Of a stretch of 64,000 bases of DNA, positions 37,381 to 47,323 are shown one piece after another. The stretch comes from Nocardioides euryhalodurans (lineage in GTDB: Bacteria > Actinomycetota > Actinomycetes > Propionibacteriales > Nocardioidaceae). Numbering within the stretch: position 1 is the stretch's first letter; every line of letters begins with the position of its first letter. The notes under the pieces were generated by a model. That model searched no databases and was not told the origin of the DNA. It saw nothing but the letters and a program-made list of their open reading frames with translations. The stretch lies in the NCBI RefSeq assembly GCF_004564375.1, contig NZ_CP038267.1, positions 1,614,501 to 1,678,500 of the forward strand, in the 5' to 3' direction. Position numbers and translations under genes: made by a program.

Positions 37381-37400
37381 ACTTGACTTATGAGTCAAGT
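37381..37400. promoter_or_regulatory. Candidate GntR operator overlapping the cluster promoter
   Basis: ACTTGACT-TATG-AGTCAAGT is a perfect 8+4+8 palindrome. On the - strand it supplies a TTGACT -35-like hexamer, with TACAGT 19 nt downstream as a possible -10. AACTGTAGTT at 37367-37376 is a second short palindrome. The position just upstream of the GntR gene suggests autoregulation. Apart from a small hairpin at 37441-37458, the rest of 37401-37524 shows nothing else. Confidence 0.6.
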
Positions 37401-37524
37401 CGCCTGACAACGCCACCAAGAAAGTTGGATCGGCCCCTCTGACCTGCATGAACAGGTCGCCCCACGGCGTTCCGCCACCTGTCCCGGGCGTGTCGAGAAG
37501 CGGAAGTACGACCTCCGGTGCCCG

Positions 37525-38130
37525 TCAGGGCAGCCGGCGGCGGACCGCGTCCCGGAGCGCCTGCTCGGGGTCGGTGCCGGACGCGCGCGCCTCTGCCACC
37601 AGGGACAGCAGGCGGTCCCCCAGGTCGGGGTCGTCGGCGTCGGTCACCGCGGGGCGGCCGGAGCGCTCGAGCCGGTCGAGCACCTTGTCGGCGTGGAGCA
37701 GGGCGGGGAGCGCGGGCGGCAACCCCTCGGTCACCGAGGTGCGCTGCTTCTCCTCGGCCTTGCGTGACTCCCACACCTCGTTGACGGCCGCGGGGTCGAG
37801 GCCGGTGGCGTCGACGTCGCCGAAGACGTGCGGGTTGCGGCGGTACATCTTCTCGGTGATGTCACGGGCCACGTCGGCCATCGTGAAGTCCCCCGCCTGC
37901 TCCGCGATCGCGGCGTGCAGGAACACCTGGAGCAGCAGGTCGCCCAGCTCCTCGCGGAGGTGGGTGGCGTCCCCGGTGTCGAGCGCCTCGACGGTCTCGT
38001 ACGCCTCCTCGAGCAGGTAGCGCGCGAGCGAGCGGTGGGTCTGCGCCGCCTTCCACGGGCACTCGGCCCGCAGCCGGCGCATCACCGCGAGGAACTCCAG
38101 CACCGCCTCGTCGTCCGCCACGGCTGCCAC
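37525..38130 (-). CDS. mazG: MazG-family nucleoside triphosphate pyrophosphohydrolase
   Basis: A 201-residue house-cleaning enzyme removing aberrant NTPs. The metal-binding EExxE...ExxD pattern lies in LLEEAYETVEALDTGDATHLREELGDLLLQV, preceded by the family opening CPWKAAQTHRSLARYLLEE. It lies 17 bp after the lipoprotein stop, in a probable mfd-lipoprotein-mazG operon. Confidence 0.92.
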   Translation of the reverse strand: MAAVADDEAVLEFLAVMRRLRAECPWKAAQTHRSLARYLLEEAYETVEALDTGDATHLREELGDLLLQVFLHAAIAEQAGDFTMADVARDITEKMYRRNPHVFGDVDATGLDPAAVNEVWESRKAEEKQRTSVTEGLPPALPALLHADKVLDRLERSGRPAVTDADDPDLGDRLLSLVAEARASGTDPEQALRDAVRRRLP

Positions 38131-38147
38131 CTCGGGGACCGCGTGGG

Positions 38148-38825
38148 TCAGCCGCAGCGGTGGGAGGCGGGGAGCTGGCGGGCGAGCACCGCGTTGGGCT
38201 GCTCCTCCTGGCCGGCCTTGGCCGCCTCGCTGACGGGGAAGGCGAGCGAGCCGTCCTCGGTCGCGATCTGGCCGTCGCTGATCGTGGTGTTGAGCGAGGG
38301 GTCGAACTCCACGCCGTTCTCCTCGATCCAGGCCTGGAACTCCTCGTCGCCCGCGGCGACGAAGTCGGACTCCTCGCCGTCACCCTCGAGGATCTCCTCG
38401 CCGACGGCGGTCTGGATCGCCTGGACGTAGAACGGTGCCGACTCGATCGCGATCACGGCCTCCTGCTGCTCCGGCGAGAGCGCGGCGACGTTGCGACGCA
38501 GGTCCTGCATCTGCTGGAGGTACTGCTCGGAGTCGGCCTCGACGCCGAACTCGCCTGCGACCTGCTCGGCGACGGAGCGGAGCGCCAGGGTGCCGGCGAT
38601 GCCGCCGCGGAGGTAGCTGTGGGGGATCGTCTCGGCCTGCTGCGCGAGCTGCGGCTCGAGGGCCTCGCAGAACTGTCCGGCGACGTCGTCGACCTCGCTG
38701 GTCGGGATCCGCTCCTCCCCCACCTGCACCGCGGTGCCGGGTCGCAGGCCGGCACACCCGCTCAGGAGGACGGTCGCGGCGACCGCCACCCCCAGGACGC
38801 GGACGGGTCCACGAGACTTCCTCAC
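38148..38825 (-). CDS. Lipoprotein, SurA/PpiC-chaperone-like N-terminal region
   Basis: A 225-residue exported lipoprotein with lipobox LLSGC (C near 23). VQVGEERIPTSEVDDVAGQFCEAL and the helical region after it resemble the N-terminal half of SurA-like foldases; no prolyl isomerase domain is present. The C-terminus contains EFDPSLNTTISDGQ and ends PASHRCG. The GTG start at 38825 overlaps the mfd stop. Probably an envelope chaperone-type protein (inference). Confidence 0.78.
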   Translation of the reverse strand: MRKSRGPVRVLGVAVAATVLLSGCAGLRPGTAVQVGEERIPTSEVDDVAGQFCEALEPQLAQQAETIPHSYLRGGIAGTLALRSVAEQVAGEFGVEADSEQYLQQMQDLRRNVAALSPEQQEAVIAIESAPFYVQAIQTAVGEEILEGDGEESDFVAAGDEEFQAWIEENGVEFDPSLNTTISDGQIATEDGSLAFPVSEAAKAGQEEQPNAVLARQLPASHRCG

Positions 38826-41800
38826 GACGACTGCTCCTTCTTCTGCTCCGGCGGGTCGAGCACGGAGTCGATCACGTTGCGGGCCCATTCAAGCAGGGCC
38901 ACCCCCTCGAGCGGACGGCCCGTCGCCCCCGGCGTGCCCGGCCGCGGCACCAGCACGGTGTCGAGCTGCGCCTTGACGATGCTCTTGGGATAGAGCCGCT
39001 GCAGGCGTACGACGCGGGACTCGGGGAGGCTCACCGGCGCGAACCGGACGTTGCGGCCCGCGATCGTCACCTCGCCGATGGCGCCCTGGCGGGCGCGGGC
39101 CCGGAAGCGCGCCACGAGCAGCAGCGCGGCGACCGCCTCGGGCGGCTCGCCGTAGCGGTCCTCCATCTCCTCGAGGATCTGGTCGACGTCGGCGTCCTCG
39201 CGGACCTCGGCCAGCCGCTTGTACATCTCCAGCCGCAACCGCTCGCTGGGGATGTAGTCGTGGGGCAGGTGGGCGTCGACCGGCAGCTCGATCCGCACCT
39301 CCCGGAGCTCGGGCTCGCTCTCGCCCTTGAACTCGTTGACCGCCTCGCCGACGAGCCGGACGTAGAGGTCGAAGCCGACGTCGGCGATGTGGCCGGACTG
39401 CTCGCCACCCAGCAGGTTGCCCGCGCCGCGGATCTCGAGGTCCTTCATCGCGATCGCCATGCCGCCGCCGAGGTCGGAGTGCTGGGCCAGGGTCGCGAGC
39501 CGCTCGTGGGCGGTCTCGGTGAGCGGCTTCTCGGCCGGGTAGAGGAAGTAGGCGTACGCCCGCTCGCGGCTCCGCCCGACCCTGCCCCGGAGCTGGTGGA
39601 GCTGGGAGAGGCCGAGGGTGTCGGCACGCTCGATGATCATGGTGTTGGCGTTGGAGACGTCGAGGCCCGACTCGACGATCGTCGTGCAGACCAGCACGTC
39701 GAAGCGTTTCTCCCAGAAGTCCAGCATCACCTGCTCGAGCTGGTGCTCGCCCATCTGGCCGTGGGCCGTCGCGACCCGCGCCTCCGGCACCAGCTCCCGG
39801 AGCCGGGCCGCGGCCTTCTCGATCGAGCTGACGCGGTTGTGGATGAAGAAGACCTGGCCCTCGCGCAGCAGCTCGCGCCGGATCGCCGCCGAGACCTGCC
39901 GGTCCTCGTACGCGCCGACGTAGGTCAGCACCGGGTGGCGCTCCTCGGGCGGCGTGGTGATCGTGGACATCTCGCGGATGCCGGTGACCGCCATCTCGAG
40001 GGTCCGCGGGATCGGGGTCGCACTCATCGACAGCACGTCGACCGAGGTGCGGAGCCGCTTCATCTGCTCCTTGTGCTCGACGCCGAAGCGCTGCTCCTCG
40101 TCCACGATGATCAGCCCGAGGTCCTTCATGCGGATGTCGGGGTTGAGCAGCCGGTGGGTGCCCACGACGATGTCGACGGTGCCCTCCCGCAGCCCCTCCA
40201 TCACCTCGCGGGCCTCGGTGTCGGTCTGGAAGCGCGACAGCGGCTTCACCGTGACCGGGAACCCGCTCATCCGCTCGGCGAACGTCGAGAGGTGCTGGGT
40301 GACCAGCAGCGTCGTCGGCACCAGGACGGCGACCTGCTTGCCCTCCTGGACCGCCTTGAACGCCGCCCGGACCGCGATCTCGGTCTTGCCGTATCCCACG
40401 TCACCGCACACCAGCCGGTCCATCGGGACGCTGCGCCGCATGTCGCCCTTGACCTCGTCGACCGTGCTGAGCTGGTCGGGGGTCTCCTGGAAGGGGAAGG
40501 CGTCCTCGAGCTCGCGCTGCCACGGGCTGTCGGGGCCGTACGCGTGGCCCTGCGTGGCCTGCCGGGCCGCGTAGAGCTTGATCAGCTCGGCCGCGATCTC
40601 GCGGACCGCCTTGCGGGCGCGGTTCTTGCGCTTGGTCCAGTCGGCGCCGCCGAGCCGGTCGAGGCTCGGCTGATCGCCGCCGACGTAGCGCGTCACCTGG
40701 TCGAGCGCGTCGGCCGGGACGTAGAGCCGGTCGGGCGGGCCGCCGCGCTTGGAGGCGCCGTACTCGAGGACGAGGTACTCGCGCACCGCTCCCCCGACCT
40801 CGCGCTGCTTCATCTCCACGAAGCGGCCCACGCCGTGCTGCTCGTGGACGACGTGGTCGCCGGCCTTGAGCTCGAGCGGGTCGATCTGCTTCTTGCGGCG
40901 TGCCGGCATCCGGCGCATGTCGCGGGTGGAGGTCTTCTGGCCCGAGAGGTCGTCGCCGGTGAGCACCGCGATCCGGGTGGCGGGGTCGACGAAGCCGTGG
41001 TCGAGCGCCCCGCAGGCGACGGTGACCACACCGGCCGTGCCGTCCACGGTGCCGAGGCGCCCCTCGACGAGCCGGGCCGGGACGTCGTGCTCCCCGAGCA
41101 GCTCGACCATGCGTTGCGCGGGACCGTGCCCGGGGTGGACGACGACGACCCGGTAGTCCTCGTCGAGCCACCCTCGTACGTCGGCGACGGCCCGTTCGAG
41201 GTCGCCGCGGTAGGCCTCGGCGACCCGCGCCGGGGAGGTCCGTGACTGCACCGCGTGGTCGTCGGCGGGCAGCAGGTCGTCGGGCAGGTCGAGCCCGAAG
41301 GGGCTGACGCTCCACCACGCCTGCCCCCGGCCGAGGGCGTGGGCGCGGACGTCGCCCAGCTCGCGGTAGGAGGCGGCGCCGAGGTCGATCGGCGCCTGCC
41401 CGCCGCCGGCGGCCGCGGCCCAGCTCGCCCCGAGGAACTCCTCGCTGGTGGCCACCAGGTCGTGGGCGCGCGAGCGGACCCGCTCGGGGTCGGTGACGAG
41501 GACGTGGGTGCCGTCCGGCATCAGGTCGACGAGGAGCTCCATGCCGTCGACGAGCACCGGGGCCAGGGACTCCATGCCCTCGACCGCGATCCCGGAGGCG
41601 ATCTTGTCGGTCAGCTCCACCAGCTGCGGGTGCTGCCGGCCCAGCTCGGCCGCCCGCCTGCGGACCTCCTCGGTGAGCAGGAACTCGCGGCACGGCGGCG
41701 CCCACAGCCGGGGCTCGGCCTCCAGGGTGCGCTGGTCGGCGACCGCGAAGCTGCGGATCTCCTCGACCTCGTCGCCCCAGAACTCCACCCGCAGCGGGTG

Positions 41801-42400
41801 CTCCTCGGTGGGCGGGAAGACGTCGACGATGCCGCCGCGGACCGCGAACTCGCCCCGCCTCTCGACCAGGTCGACACGGGAGTAGGCCGCGTCGGCGAGC
41901 GCCTGCACCACGTCCTCGAGGTCGGCGGTGTCACCGGGGTGCAGCTCGACGGGGGTCAGGTCGCCCAGCCCCGGCACCTGCGGCTGCAGCACGGACCGGA
42001 CGGGCGCGACGACCACGCGCAGCGGGCCGGTGCCCGGATCGGTGCCCGGGTGACGCAGCCGGCGCAGCACGGCGAGCCGACGGCCGACCGTGTCGCTGCG
42101 CGGACTGAGGCGCTCGTGGGGAAGCGTCTCCCAGCTCGGGTAGTAGGCCACCAGCTCGGGGTACACGAGGTCGCCGAGCGCGGCCACGAGGTCCTCCGCG
42201 TCCCGCGCGGTCGGCGTCACGGCCAGCACCGTGCGGTCCTGCTCCAGCAGCCCGGCGACCACGAAGGGCCGCAGTGCCGCAGGTCCGGTCAGGTCCAGCG
42301 TGGGCAGTGCGCCGCCGCGGGCGTCGGCGAGCGTTCCGGCGAGGACGGGCTCGGCGAGCACGGCCTCGGTGAGGCCGGTGAGGGTGCCGGTGGTGGTCAC
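38822..42400 (-). CDS. mfd: Transcription-repair coupling factor Mfd
   Basis: The 1192-residue translocase removes stalled RNA polymerase and recruits UvrA. UvrB-like N-terminal modules cover about residues 1-350; a CarD-like RNA-polymerase-binding domain sits near 490-560 ([19 protein letters not shown]); the helicase core has [11 protein letters not shown] (Walker A), DEEQRFG (motif II) and QLRGRVGRS (motif VI); the C-terminal TRCF domain ends the protein. Full length, no damage seen. Start is the CAT-complement ATG at 42400. Confidence 0.97.
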   Translation of the reverse strand: MTTTGTLTGLTEAVLAEPVLAGTLADARGGALPTLDLTGPAALRPFVVAGLLEQDRTVLAVTPTARDAEDLVAALGDLVYPELVAYYPSWETLPHERLSPRSDTVGRRLAVLRRLRHPGTDPGTGPLRVVVAPVRSVLQPQVPGLGDLTPVELHPGDTADLEDVVQALADAAYSRVDLVERRGEFAVRGGIVDVFPPTEEHPLRVEFWGDEVEEIRSFAVADQRTLEAEPRLWAPPCREFLLTEEVRRRAAELGRQHPQLVELTDKIASGIAVEGMESLAPVLVDGMELLVDLMPDGTHVLVTDPERVRSRAHDLVATSEEFLGASWAAAAGGGQAPIDLGAASYRELGDVRAHALGRGQAWWSVSPFGLDLPDDLLPADDHAVQSRTSPARVAEAYRGDLERAVADVRGWLDEDYRVVVVHPGHGPAQRMVELLGEHDVPARLVEGRLGTVDGTAGVVTVACGALDHGFVDPATRIAVLTGDDLSGQKTSTRDMRRMPARRKKQIDPLELKAGDHVVHEQHGVGRFVEMKQREVGGAVREYLVLEYGASKRGGPPDRLYVPADALDQVTRYVGGDQPSLDRLGGADWTKRKNRARKAVREIAAELIKLYAARQATQGHAYGPDSPWQRELEDAFPFQETPDQLSTVDEVKGDMRRSVPMDRLVCGDVGYGKTEIAVRAAFKAVQEGKQVAVLVPTTLLVTQHLSTFAERMSGFPVTVKPLSRFQTDTEAREVMEGLREGTVDIVVGTHRLLNPDIRMKDLGLIIVDEEQRFGVEHKEQMKRLRTSVDVLSMSATPIPRTLEMAVTGIREMSTITTPPEERHPVLTYVGAYEDRQVSAAIRRELLREGQVFFIHNRVSSIEKAAARLRELVPEARVATAHGQMGEHQLEQVMLDFWEKRFDVLVCTTIVESGLDVSNANTMIIERADTLGLSQLHQLRGRVGRSRERAYAYFLYPAEKPLTETAHERLATLAQHSDLGGGMAIAMKDLEIRGAGNLLGGEQSGHIADVGFDLYVRLVGEAVNEFKGESEPELREVRIELPVDAHLPHDYIPSERLRLEMYKRLAEVREDADVDQILEEMEDRYGEPPEAVAALLLVARFRARARQGAIGEVTIAGRNVRFAPVSLPESRVVRLQRLYPKSIVKAQLDTVLVPRPGTPGATGRPLEGVALLEWARNVIDSVLDPPEQKKEQSS

Positions 42401-42503
42401 GGGGTCCCTTCGGGGCGACGGGGCACGCAGAGCGCCCCCAGCCGGGGTCCGGTCGGGGGTCTTCCGCCATCGTACGGCGCCCCGCGGGGCCAGCCGCCGT
42501 GGG

Positions 42504-43448
42504 TCAGCGGACCAGCCGCTCCTCGATCGAGGAGGTCGGGTCCTCGTCGTCGTACCAGGCCCGGTCGTGGCCCGGTCCGCCGTCGACGAGGTGGTCGACG
42601 AAGGTGTCGAGGGCGTCGATCACGTCGTCGCCGGCACCGCCGTGGAACCACGTCGGGTCGCCGCTCAGGCTGGTCAGCACGTCCGCCCCTCCCCCGCCCC
42701 ACAGCTCGTCGTCGATGCCGCTGTCGGAGAGGTCGTCGCGGCCGCCGAGACCGTAGAGCCGGTCGGTCCCGGGGTCGCCGCGCAGCGAGTCAGGGCCGGC
42801 GTGCCCGCGGAGCACGTCGTCGCCGTCGCCGCCGGTGACGGTGAGCGACCGGCGCCGCGGCCAGGCGTCGCCGGTGCCGTGACCGCCCCCGGCGTCGGCA
42901 CTGTCCGGGCCCCCGAGCAGGAAGAGCGCGACGTTGGTCATCGGTCCACCGCGGAAGGTGACGTCGCGGTCACCGTCGCCGTTGACGTCGACCCCACGCT
43001 CGCCGAGCCACACGCGGTCCGCCACGCCGTCGAGCCCGCCCAGCCCCGTCATCCAGAACGCCGTCACGTCGCGCAGCACGAACTCGATCTCGCTCTCGCC
43101 CCTCGCCTCCGCGACCCGGCCGGGTCCGAAGGCATGGTGCGGGAGCTGGTAGTCCAGCCGCGAGGTCCGCCCCCGCCCGATCACCACCACCCGGTCGGTG
43201 TTGCCGGTCCGGGCCCTCCCGCAGTAGCCGTCCTGCGAGCTGTCGGACTGGTTGCCCCACCACAGCCGCCGGGTCCCCGGCCACACGAACATGCGCACGG
43301 CCGTCCCGGCATCGACACGCACCGTCGCGACACCGTCGGCGAAGCGGCACGACGTGGCGGTGGCCGGCGAGGTCGCGGCCGGCACCAGGACCAGCCCGGC
43401 GACGAGACCCGCCAGGATCGTCGTACGGCGCAGCAGGCTGCCTGTCAT
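42504..43448 (-). CDS. Secreted calcium-binding (RTX-like repeat) protein
   Basis: A 314-residue protein with a signal peptide (MTGSLLRRTTILAGLVAGLVLVPAATSPATA). The second half carries glycine/aspartate-rich nonapeptide-like pieces (GGDGDDVLRGHAGPDSLRGDPGTDRLYGLGGRDDLSDSG; GGAGDDVIDALD) that bind calcium in RTX proteins. The first half has no recognised domain. I chose the ATG at 43448, which places the signal peptide at the N-terminus; in-frame ATGs lie up to 54 bp upstream. Confidence 0.82.
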   Translation of the reverse strand: MTGSLLRRTTILAGLVAGLVLVPAATSPATATSCRFADGVATVRVDAGTAVRMFVWPGTRRLWWGNQSDSSQDGYCGRARTGNTDRVVVIGRGRTSRLDYQLPHHAFGPGRVAEARGESEIEFVLRDVTAFWMTGLGGLDGVADRVWLGERGVDVNGDGDRDVTFRGGPMTNVALFLLGGPDSADAGGGHGTGDAWPRRRSLTVTGGDGDDVLRGHAGPDSLRGDPGTDRLYGLGGRDDLSDSGIDDELWGGGGADVLTSLSGDPTWFHGGAGDDVIDALDTFVDHLVDGGPGHDRAWYDDEDPTSSIEERLVR

Positions 43449-43531
43449 CGGAACCCCCGTCCCGGCGGCCCCCATGGCACGCCTCCGGCGCAGTATGCCC
43501 ACGCGACCACGCCGCGGCTACCGTCGACCGG

Positions 43532-44512
43532 GTGGGAGATCGTCGTCGTGGGGTCGCGTGGCTGGCCCTTGCCTGCGCACTGCCGCTGACCGCCTGCTCC
43601 GCGACCGACGTACGGCCGGAGCCGGCGGCGGAGACCTCACCGAGCGAGGAGGCCGCGACCCGGGACGCCCCGCAGCGGCAGCCGCGCGACGCCGGGCGGC
43701 CGCCTGCCGCACTCTCCCCTGCCCTCGAGGGGCAGCCGGTCCGCCCGGCATCCCCACGCCAGGCCGCCGCCCAGCTGCTCGCGGCCGACCGGGCGATCCA
43801 GGACCCCGGGACGCCGCCGTCGCTGCTGGCCGCGGCCGGGCACACGCAGCAGCTCGCCGCACGTGAGCTGGCGAGCCGGCCCGGCTGGGACGAGCGCGTG
43901 GGTCGGATGCTGCCCCCGCGGCTGCGCCGCGACACCGCCGCCAACGTCGCGGCCCGCCGGGCCTTCCGGTCGATGCACCCCACCTCGGACGCCGACCTCG
44001 CGACCGAGCTGCCCGCGTGGCGGATCGTGCGGCCCCGGCCGGCCGCCGAGCTCCGCCGCCACTACCGCGAGGCCGAGCGGCGCTACGGCGTCGACTGGGA
44101 GTACCTGGCGGCGATCAACCTCGTCGAGACCGGCTTCGGCCGGATCGAGGGGACCTCGGTGGCGGGCGCACAGGGGCCGATGCAGTTCATCCCGACGACG
44201 TGGGACATCTACGGCGAGGGAGGTGACGTCCGCGACCCGCGCGACGCGATCCTGGCCGCCGGGCGACTACTGCGCGCCAACGGCTTCGACCGGGACCCGG
44301 CCGCGGCCCTCTACCGCTACAACAACTCCACGGCGTACGTCCGGGGTGTGCGGTTGTACGCGGAGGTCATGCAGCGGCGACCGCGCACCTACCTCGGCTA
44401 CCACCAGTGGCCGATCTACTACCTGACCCGGCAGGGCGGCATCTGGCTGCCCGAGGGGTACGCCGAGCGTCGCCCGGTCCCCGTGCGGGAGTGGCTGGCG
44501 CGAGGCCGCTGA
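43532..44512 (+). CDS. Lytic transglycosylase lipoprotein (LpqU-like)
   Basis: A 326-residue peptidoglycan lyase. Lipobox LTAC (C22), a long low-complexity linker (25-95), then an SLT domain with catalytic E199 in INLVETGFGRIEG, GAQGPMQFIPTTW and the YNNSTAYVRGVRLYAEVM segment. In mycobacteria an SLT lipoprotein (LpqU) lies between mazG and eno; here its relative sits beyond mfd on the other strand. GTG start. Confidence 0.87.
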   Translation: MGDRRRGVAWLALACALPLTACSATDVRPEPAAETSPSEEAATRDAPQRQPRDAGRPPAALSPALEGQPVRPASPRQAAAQLLAADRAIQDPGTPPSLLAAAGHTQQLAARELASRPGWDERVGRMLPPRLRRDTAANVAARRAFRSMHPTSDADLATELPAWRIVRPRPAAELRRHYREAERRYGVDWEYLAAINLVETGFGRIEGTSVAGAQGPMQFIPTTWDIYGEGGDVRDPRDAILAAGRLLRANGFDRDPAAALYRYNNSTAYVRGVRLYAEVMQRRPRTYLGYHQWPIYYLTRQGGIWLPEGYAERRPVPVREWLARGR

Positions 44513-44516
44513 GCCG

Positions 44517-45125
44517 CTACCCGAGCAGACCGTGCCCGGTCAGGCGCGCCCGCAGCACGTCGACCCCCTCGTCGTGGTGCCACTGCTCGGCCGGCAGCCC
44601 CGCGTGGCGGGCGCCGGCCACGTTGGCCGCGCTGTCGTCCACCACGAGCAGCTCGCCGGCATCGGACCCGAGCTCCGAGACCACCCGGGCGAAGAACGCA
44701 GGGTCGGGCTTGGCCACGCCCAGGTCGCAGGAGTAGAAGGACCGGTCGAGGAGCCGGTCGTAGCCAAGGACGTCCCTCATGTGGTCGGCGCGACGCGGGT
44801 GCTGGTTGCTGACGAGGTGCACCCCGGCCCCGGCCCGGCGGACGTCCTCGACCACGGCCACGGTCTCCTCGACGGTCTCGAGGTCGAGCCAGGTGCCGGC
44901 GTAGAACCTCTCGGGGTCGACGTCGGGGGCGTACTCCGCGAGCGCCCGGCCGAGCGCCGCCGGGAAGTCGCCCGAGCCCACGAGGGCCGGCCCCTCCAGG
45001 TCGCGCAGGTCGGCGACGAAGGCGTCGGCGTGCTCACCGAGGGCGGCGTCGACCTTGGCCCGCCAGCCGTTCCCACCGACCCGCTGCAGCACGCCGTCGG
45101 CGTCGAGCAGCAGGTGACGCACCAC
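44517..45125 (-). CDS. HAD-superfamily hydrolase
   Basis: A 202-residue phosphatase-type protein with the nucleophile motif LLLDADGV (D8, D10), threonine/serine motif VHLVSNQ, lysine KPDPAFF and final acidic motif LLVVDDSAANV. Substrate unknown. GTG start at 45125, 6 bp after the cysQ stop, so probably one operon with cysQ. Confidence 0.85.
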   Translation of the reverse strand: MVRHLLLDADGVLQRVGGNGWRAKVDAALGEHADAFVADLRDLEGPALVGSGDFPAALGRALAEYAPDVDPERFYAGTWLDLETVEETVAVVEDVRRAGAGVHLVSNQHPRRADHMRDVLGYDRLLDRSFYSCDLGVAKPDPAFFARVVSELGSDAGELLVVDDSAANVAGARHAGLPAEQWHHDEGVDVLRARLTGHGLLG

Positions 45126-45131
45126 GGGCGC

Positions 45132-45905
45132 TCAGTCGGTGCCGTGGCGGCGTACGAACGCGACGATCTGGTCGGCCAGCTCGGGCCGGCAGACGATGAG
45201 GTCGGGCAGCGAGGTGTCGTCCTCGTTGTAGACGATGGTCGAGCCGTCGACCCGCGAGCAGTGGAGCCCTGCGGCGCGGGCGACGGCGACGGGCGCCGCG
45301 TTGTCCCACTGGTACTGGCCCCCGGCGTGGACGTAGGCGTCGGCCACGTCGCGCACCACGCTCATCACCTTGACGCCGGCGGAGCCCATCGGCACCAGCT
45401 CGGCCCCGATCTCCTCAGCGAGGGCCTGGACGAACGCCGGCGGGCGGGTCCGCGACACCGCGATCCGCGGGGCACCGTCGCCGCGAGGGGCGACCACCGG
45501 CGGGGCGCCGGTGTGGAAGGTCTCGCCGAGCGCGGGCTGCGCGACCGCGCCCGCGGTCAGCTCCCCCCGCTCCCAGAGCGCGACGTGCACGGCCCAGTCG
45601 TCGCGCGGCGGCTCGGAGAACTCGCGGGTGCCGTCGAGCGGGTCGATGATCCACACCCGGTCGGCCTGCAGCCGCGACTTGTCGTCGCTGGCCTCCTCGC
45701 TCAGCACGCTGTCGTCGGGCCGGTGCTCGGCCAGCAGCTGGGCCAGCACGGCCTGGGCCGCGGCGTCGCCGGCGTCCTTGAGCTCACGACCCTCCAGGCC
45801 CTGGGTCCGGACCTCGAGCAGGCGCGTCCCCGCCTGCTCGGCAGCCCAGGCCGCGAAGGCGTGGTCGTCGTTGGCGATGGCCTGGGGCGGGGTCGCGTCA
45901 GTCAC
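45132..45905 (-). CDS. cysQ: 3'(2'),5'-bisphosphate nucleotidase, CysQ-like (inositol monophosphatase family)
   Basis: A 257-residue Mg-dependent phosphatase with SEEASDD, IDPLDGTREF (metal-binding Asp residues) and QWDNAAPVAVARAAG motifs. CysQ removes PAP, the by-product of PAPS-dependent sulfur assimilation. GTG start at 45905. The 147-bp gap before pth holds a cluster of palindromic repeats. Confidence 0.88.
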   Translation of the reverse strand: MTDATPPQAIANDDHAFAAWAAEQAGTRLLEVRTQGLEGRELKDAGDAAAQAVLAQLLAEHRPDDSVLSEEASDDKSRLQADRVWIIDPLDGTREFSEPPRDDWAVHVALWERGELTAGAVAQPALGETFHTGAPPVVAPRGDGAPRIAVSRTRPPAFVQALAEEIGAELVPMGSAGVKVMSVVRDVADAYVHAGGQYQWDNAAPVAVARAAGLHCSRVDGSTIVYNEDDTSLPDLIVCRPELADQIVAFVRRHGTD

Positions 45906-45935
45906 GGCCCCACCCTAGCCAGCCCCCGCCCCCGT

Positions 45936-46047
45936 CGAGATGGGCCTCCGCAACGCTCGAGATGGGCGTCCGCACCCCCGCAGGGTGGCGCACGCCCATC
46001 TGGAACGGCACGCATGCCCATCTCGACGGTTGCTGGGGCCCATCTCG
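45936..46047. repeat. Cluster of GAGATGGGC inverted repeats
   Basis: The core CGAGATGGGC occurs in direct orientation at 45936-45945 and 45958-45967 and inverted at 46016-46025 and 46038-46047, with a partial inverted copy (GCCCATCT) at 45994-46001. The outermost pair extends to about 23 bp with a few mismatches. Nested hairpins would occupy almost the whole pth-cysQ gap. Confidence 0.75.
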
Positions 46048-46052
46048 ACGGC

Positions 46053-46643
46053 TCAGGAGTTGAAGGTCTGCTGCGTCTTCTCGAGTCCCTCGAGCACGAG
46101 CGACTCGACGGCGTCGGCCGCGCGGGCGACCTCGAAGGCGAGGTCCTTGCGCTCGGTCGCCGAGAAGTCGGAGAGCACGAAGTCGGAGACGTCCTGGCGG
46201 CCGGTGGGGCGGCCGATGCCGACCCGGACCCGGTGGAAGTCACCGGTGCCGAACGAGGAGCGCAGCGAGCGCAGCCCGTTGTGCCCGTTGTCGCCGCCGC
46301 CGAGCTTGACCCGGAGCGTCCCGAACGGGATGTCGAGCTCGTCGTGGATCGCCACGACGTGGGCGGGCTCGACCTTGTAGAAGGTGGCGAGCGCCTTGAC
46401 CGGTCCGCCCGACTCGTTCATGTAGCAGCGCGGACGCGCCAGCACGACCCGCGGGCCGGGGAGGCCGGGCGACCCCAGCCGTCCCTCGACCACGTCGGCC
46501 CGCCCCGACTTGTGCGACCGGAAGCCCTCCCCCATGCGGGAGGCGAGCTCGGTGGTGACGAGGTAGCCGACGTTGTGCCGGTGGCCGGCGTACGCCGGGC
46601 CGGGGTTGCCCAGCCCGGCGACCAGCCACACGGGAGTGGTCAC
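46053..46643 (-). CDS. pth: Peptidyl-tRNA hydrolase
   Basis: A 196-residue enzyme recycling peptidyl-tRNA. N-terminal [22 protein letters not shown] holds the conserved Asn and catalytic His; [10 protein letters not shown] and VIHDELD-like [11 protein letters not shown] carry the catalytic Asp; [12 protein letters not shown] is the tRNA-contact loop. The start overlaps the rplY stop (ATGA). Confidence 0.96.
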   Translation of the reverse strand: MTTPVWLVAGLGNPGPAYAGHRHNVGYLVTTELASRMGEGFRSHKSGRADVVEGRLGSPGLPGPRVVLARPRCYMNESGGPVKALATFYKVEPAHVVAIHDELDIPFGTLRVKLGGGDNGHNGLRSLRSSFGTGDFHRVRVGIGRPTGRQDVSDFVLSDFSATERKDLAFEVARAADAVESLVLEGLEKTQQTFNS

Positions 46644-47323
46644 TCCTCCGAGGAACCCTCGGCGTCGCCGTCGGCCTCGCCCTCGGCAGCAGCCTCGGCC
46701 TCGGCGTCCTCGTCGGACTCCTCGCGCTCGATGCCGGCGTCGGCCTCGGCCTCCTCCAGCTCGGCCTCGAGGGCCTCCTCGGAGATCTGCTGGGTGACGT
46801 TGACGATCAGCAGCTCGGCGTCGGAGAGCAGCGTCGTGCCGGAGGGCAGCGCGAGGTCCGAGGCGTGCAGCATGGTGCCGATCGCGGCGCCCTCGACCGA
46901 GATCTCGAAGTACTCGGGGATGTGGGTGGCCTCGGCCTCGACCGAGACGACCGAGTTCTCGGTGACGACCAGGGTCTCCGGGGCGGCGTCGCCGACCACG
47001 TGGATCGGGACGTCGACGGTGACCTTCTCGCCCTTCTTCACGAGCACGAAGTCGACGTGCTCGATGTGGCGGGTGATCGGGTCGATCTGGATCTGCTTGG
47101 TCAGGCCGAGCTGGGTCTTGCCGTCGATGTCGAGCTCGAGCAGCGCGTTGGCGCCGCCGTGCTTGAGCGCCAGCATCGTGTCGTGGCCGGGCAGCGTCAG
47201 GTGCACCGGCTGGTCGCCGTGGGTGTAGAGCACGGCGGGGATCTTGTCGTCGCGGCGGATGCGGCGGGCGGCACCCTTGCCGAACTCGGTGCGCTGCTGG
47301 GCGGTGATCTTCTCGGCGGCCAT
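46640..47323 (-). CDS. rplY: 50S ribosomal protein L25 (general stress protein Ctc type)
   Basis: A 227-residue protein with the 5S-rRNA-binding L25 domain ([32 protein letters not shown]) and the C-terminal beta domain of the long Ctc/TL5 form. The last ~45 residues are almost all Glu, Ala and Asp. ATG start with GAGGAG upstream. The next 235 bp (47324-47558) form the divergent promoter region with pepN; I see several GC hairpins but no clear promoter pair. Confidence 0.95.
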   Translation of the reverse strand: MAAEKITAQQRTEFGKGAARRIRRDDKIPAVLYTHGDQPVHLTLPGHDTMLALKHGGANALLELDIDGKTQLGLTKQIQIDPITRHIEHVDFVLVKKGEKVTVDVPIHVVGDAAPETLVVTENSVVSVEAEATHIPEYFEISVEGAAIGTMLHASDLALPSGTTLLSDAELLIVNVTQQISEEALEAELEEAEADAGIEREESDEDAEAEAAAEGEADGDAEGSSEE

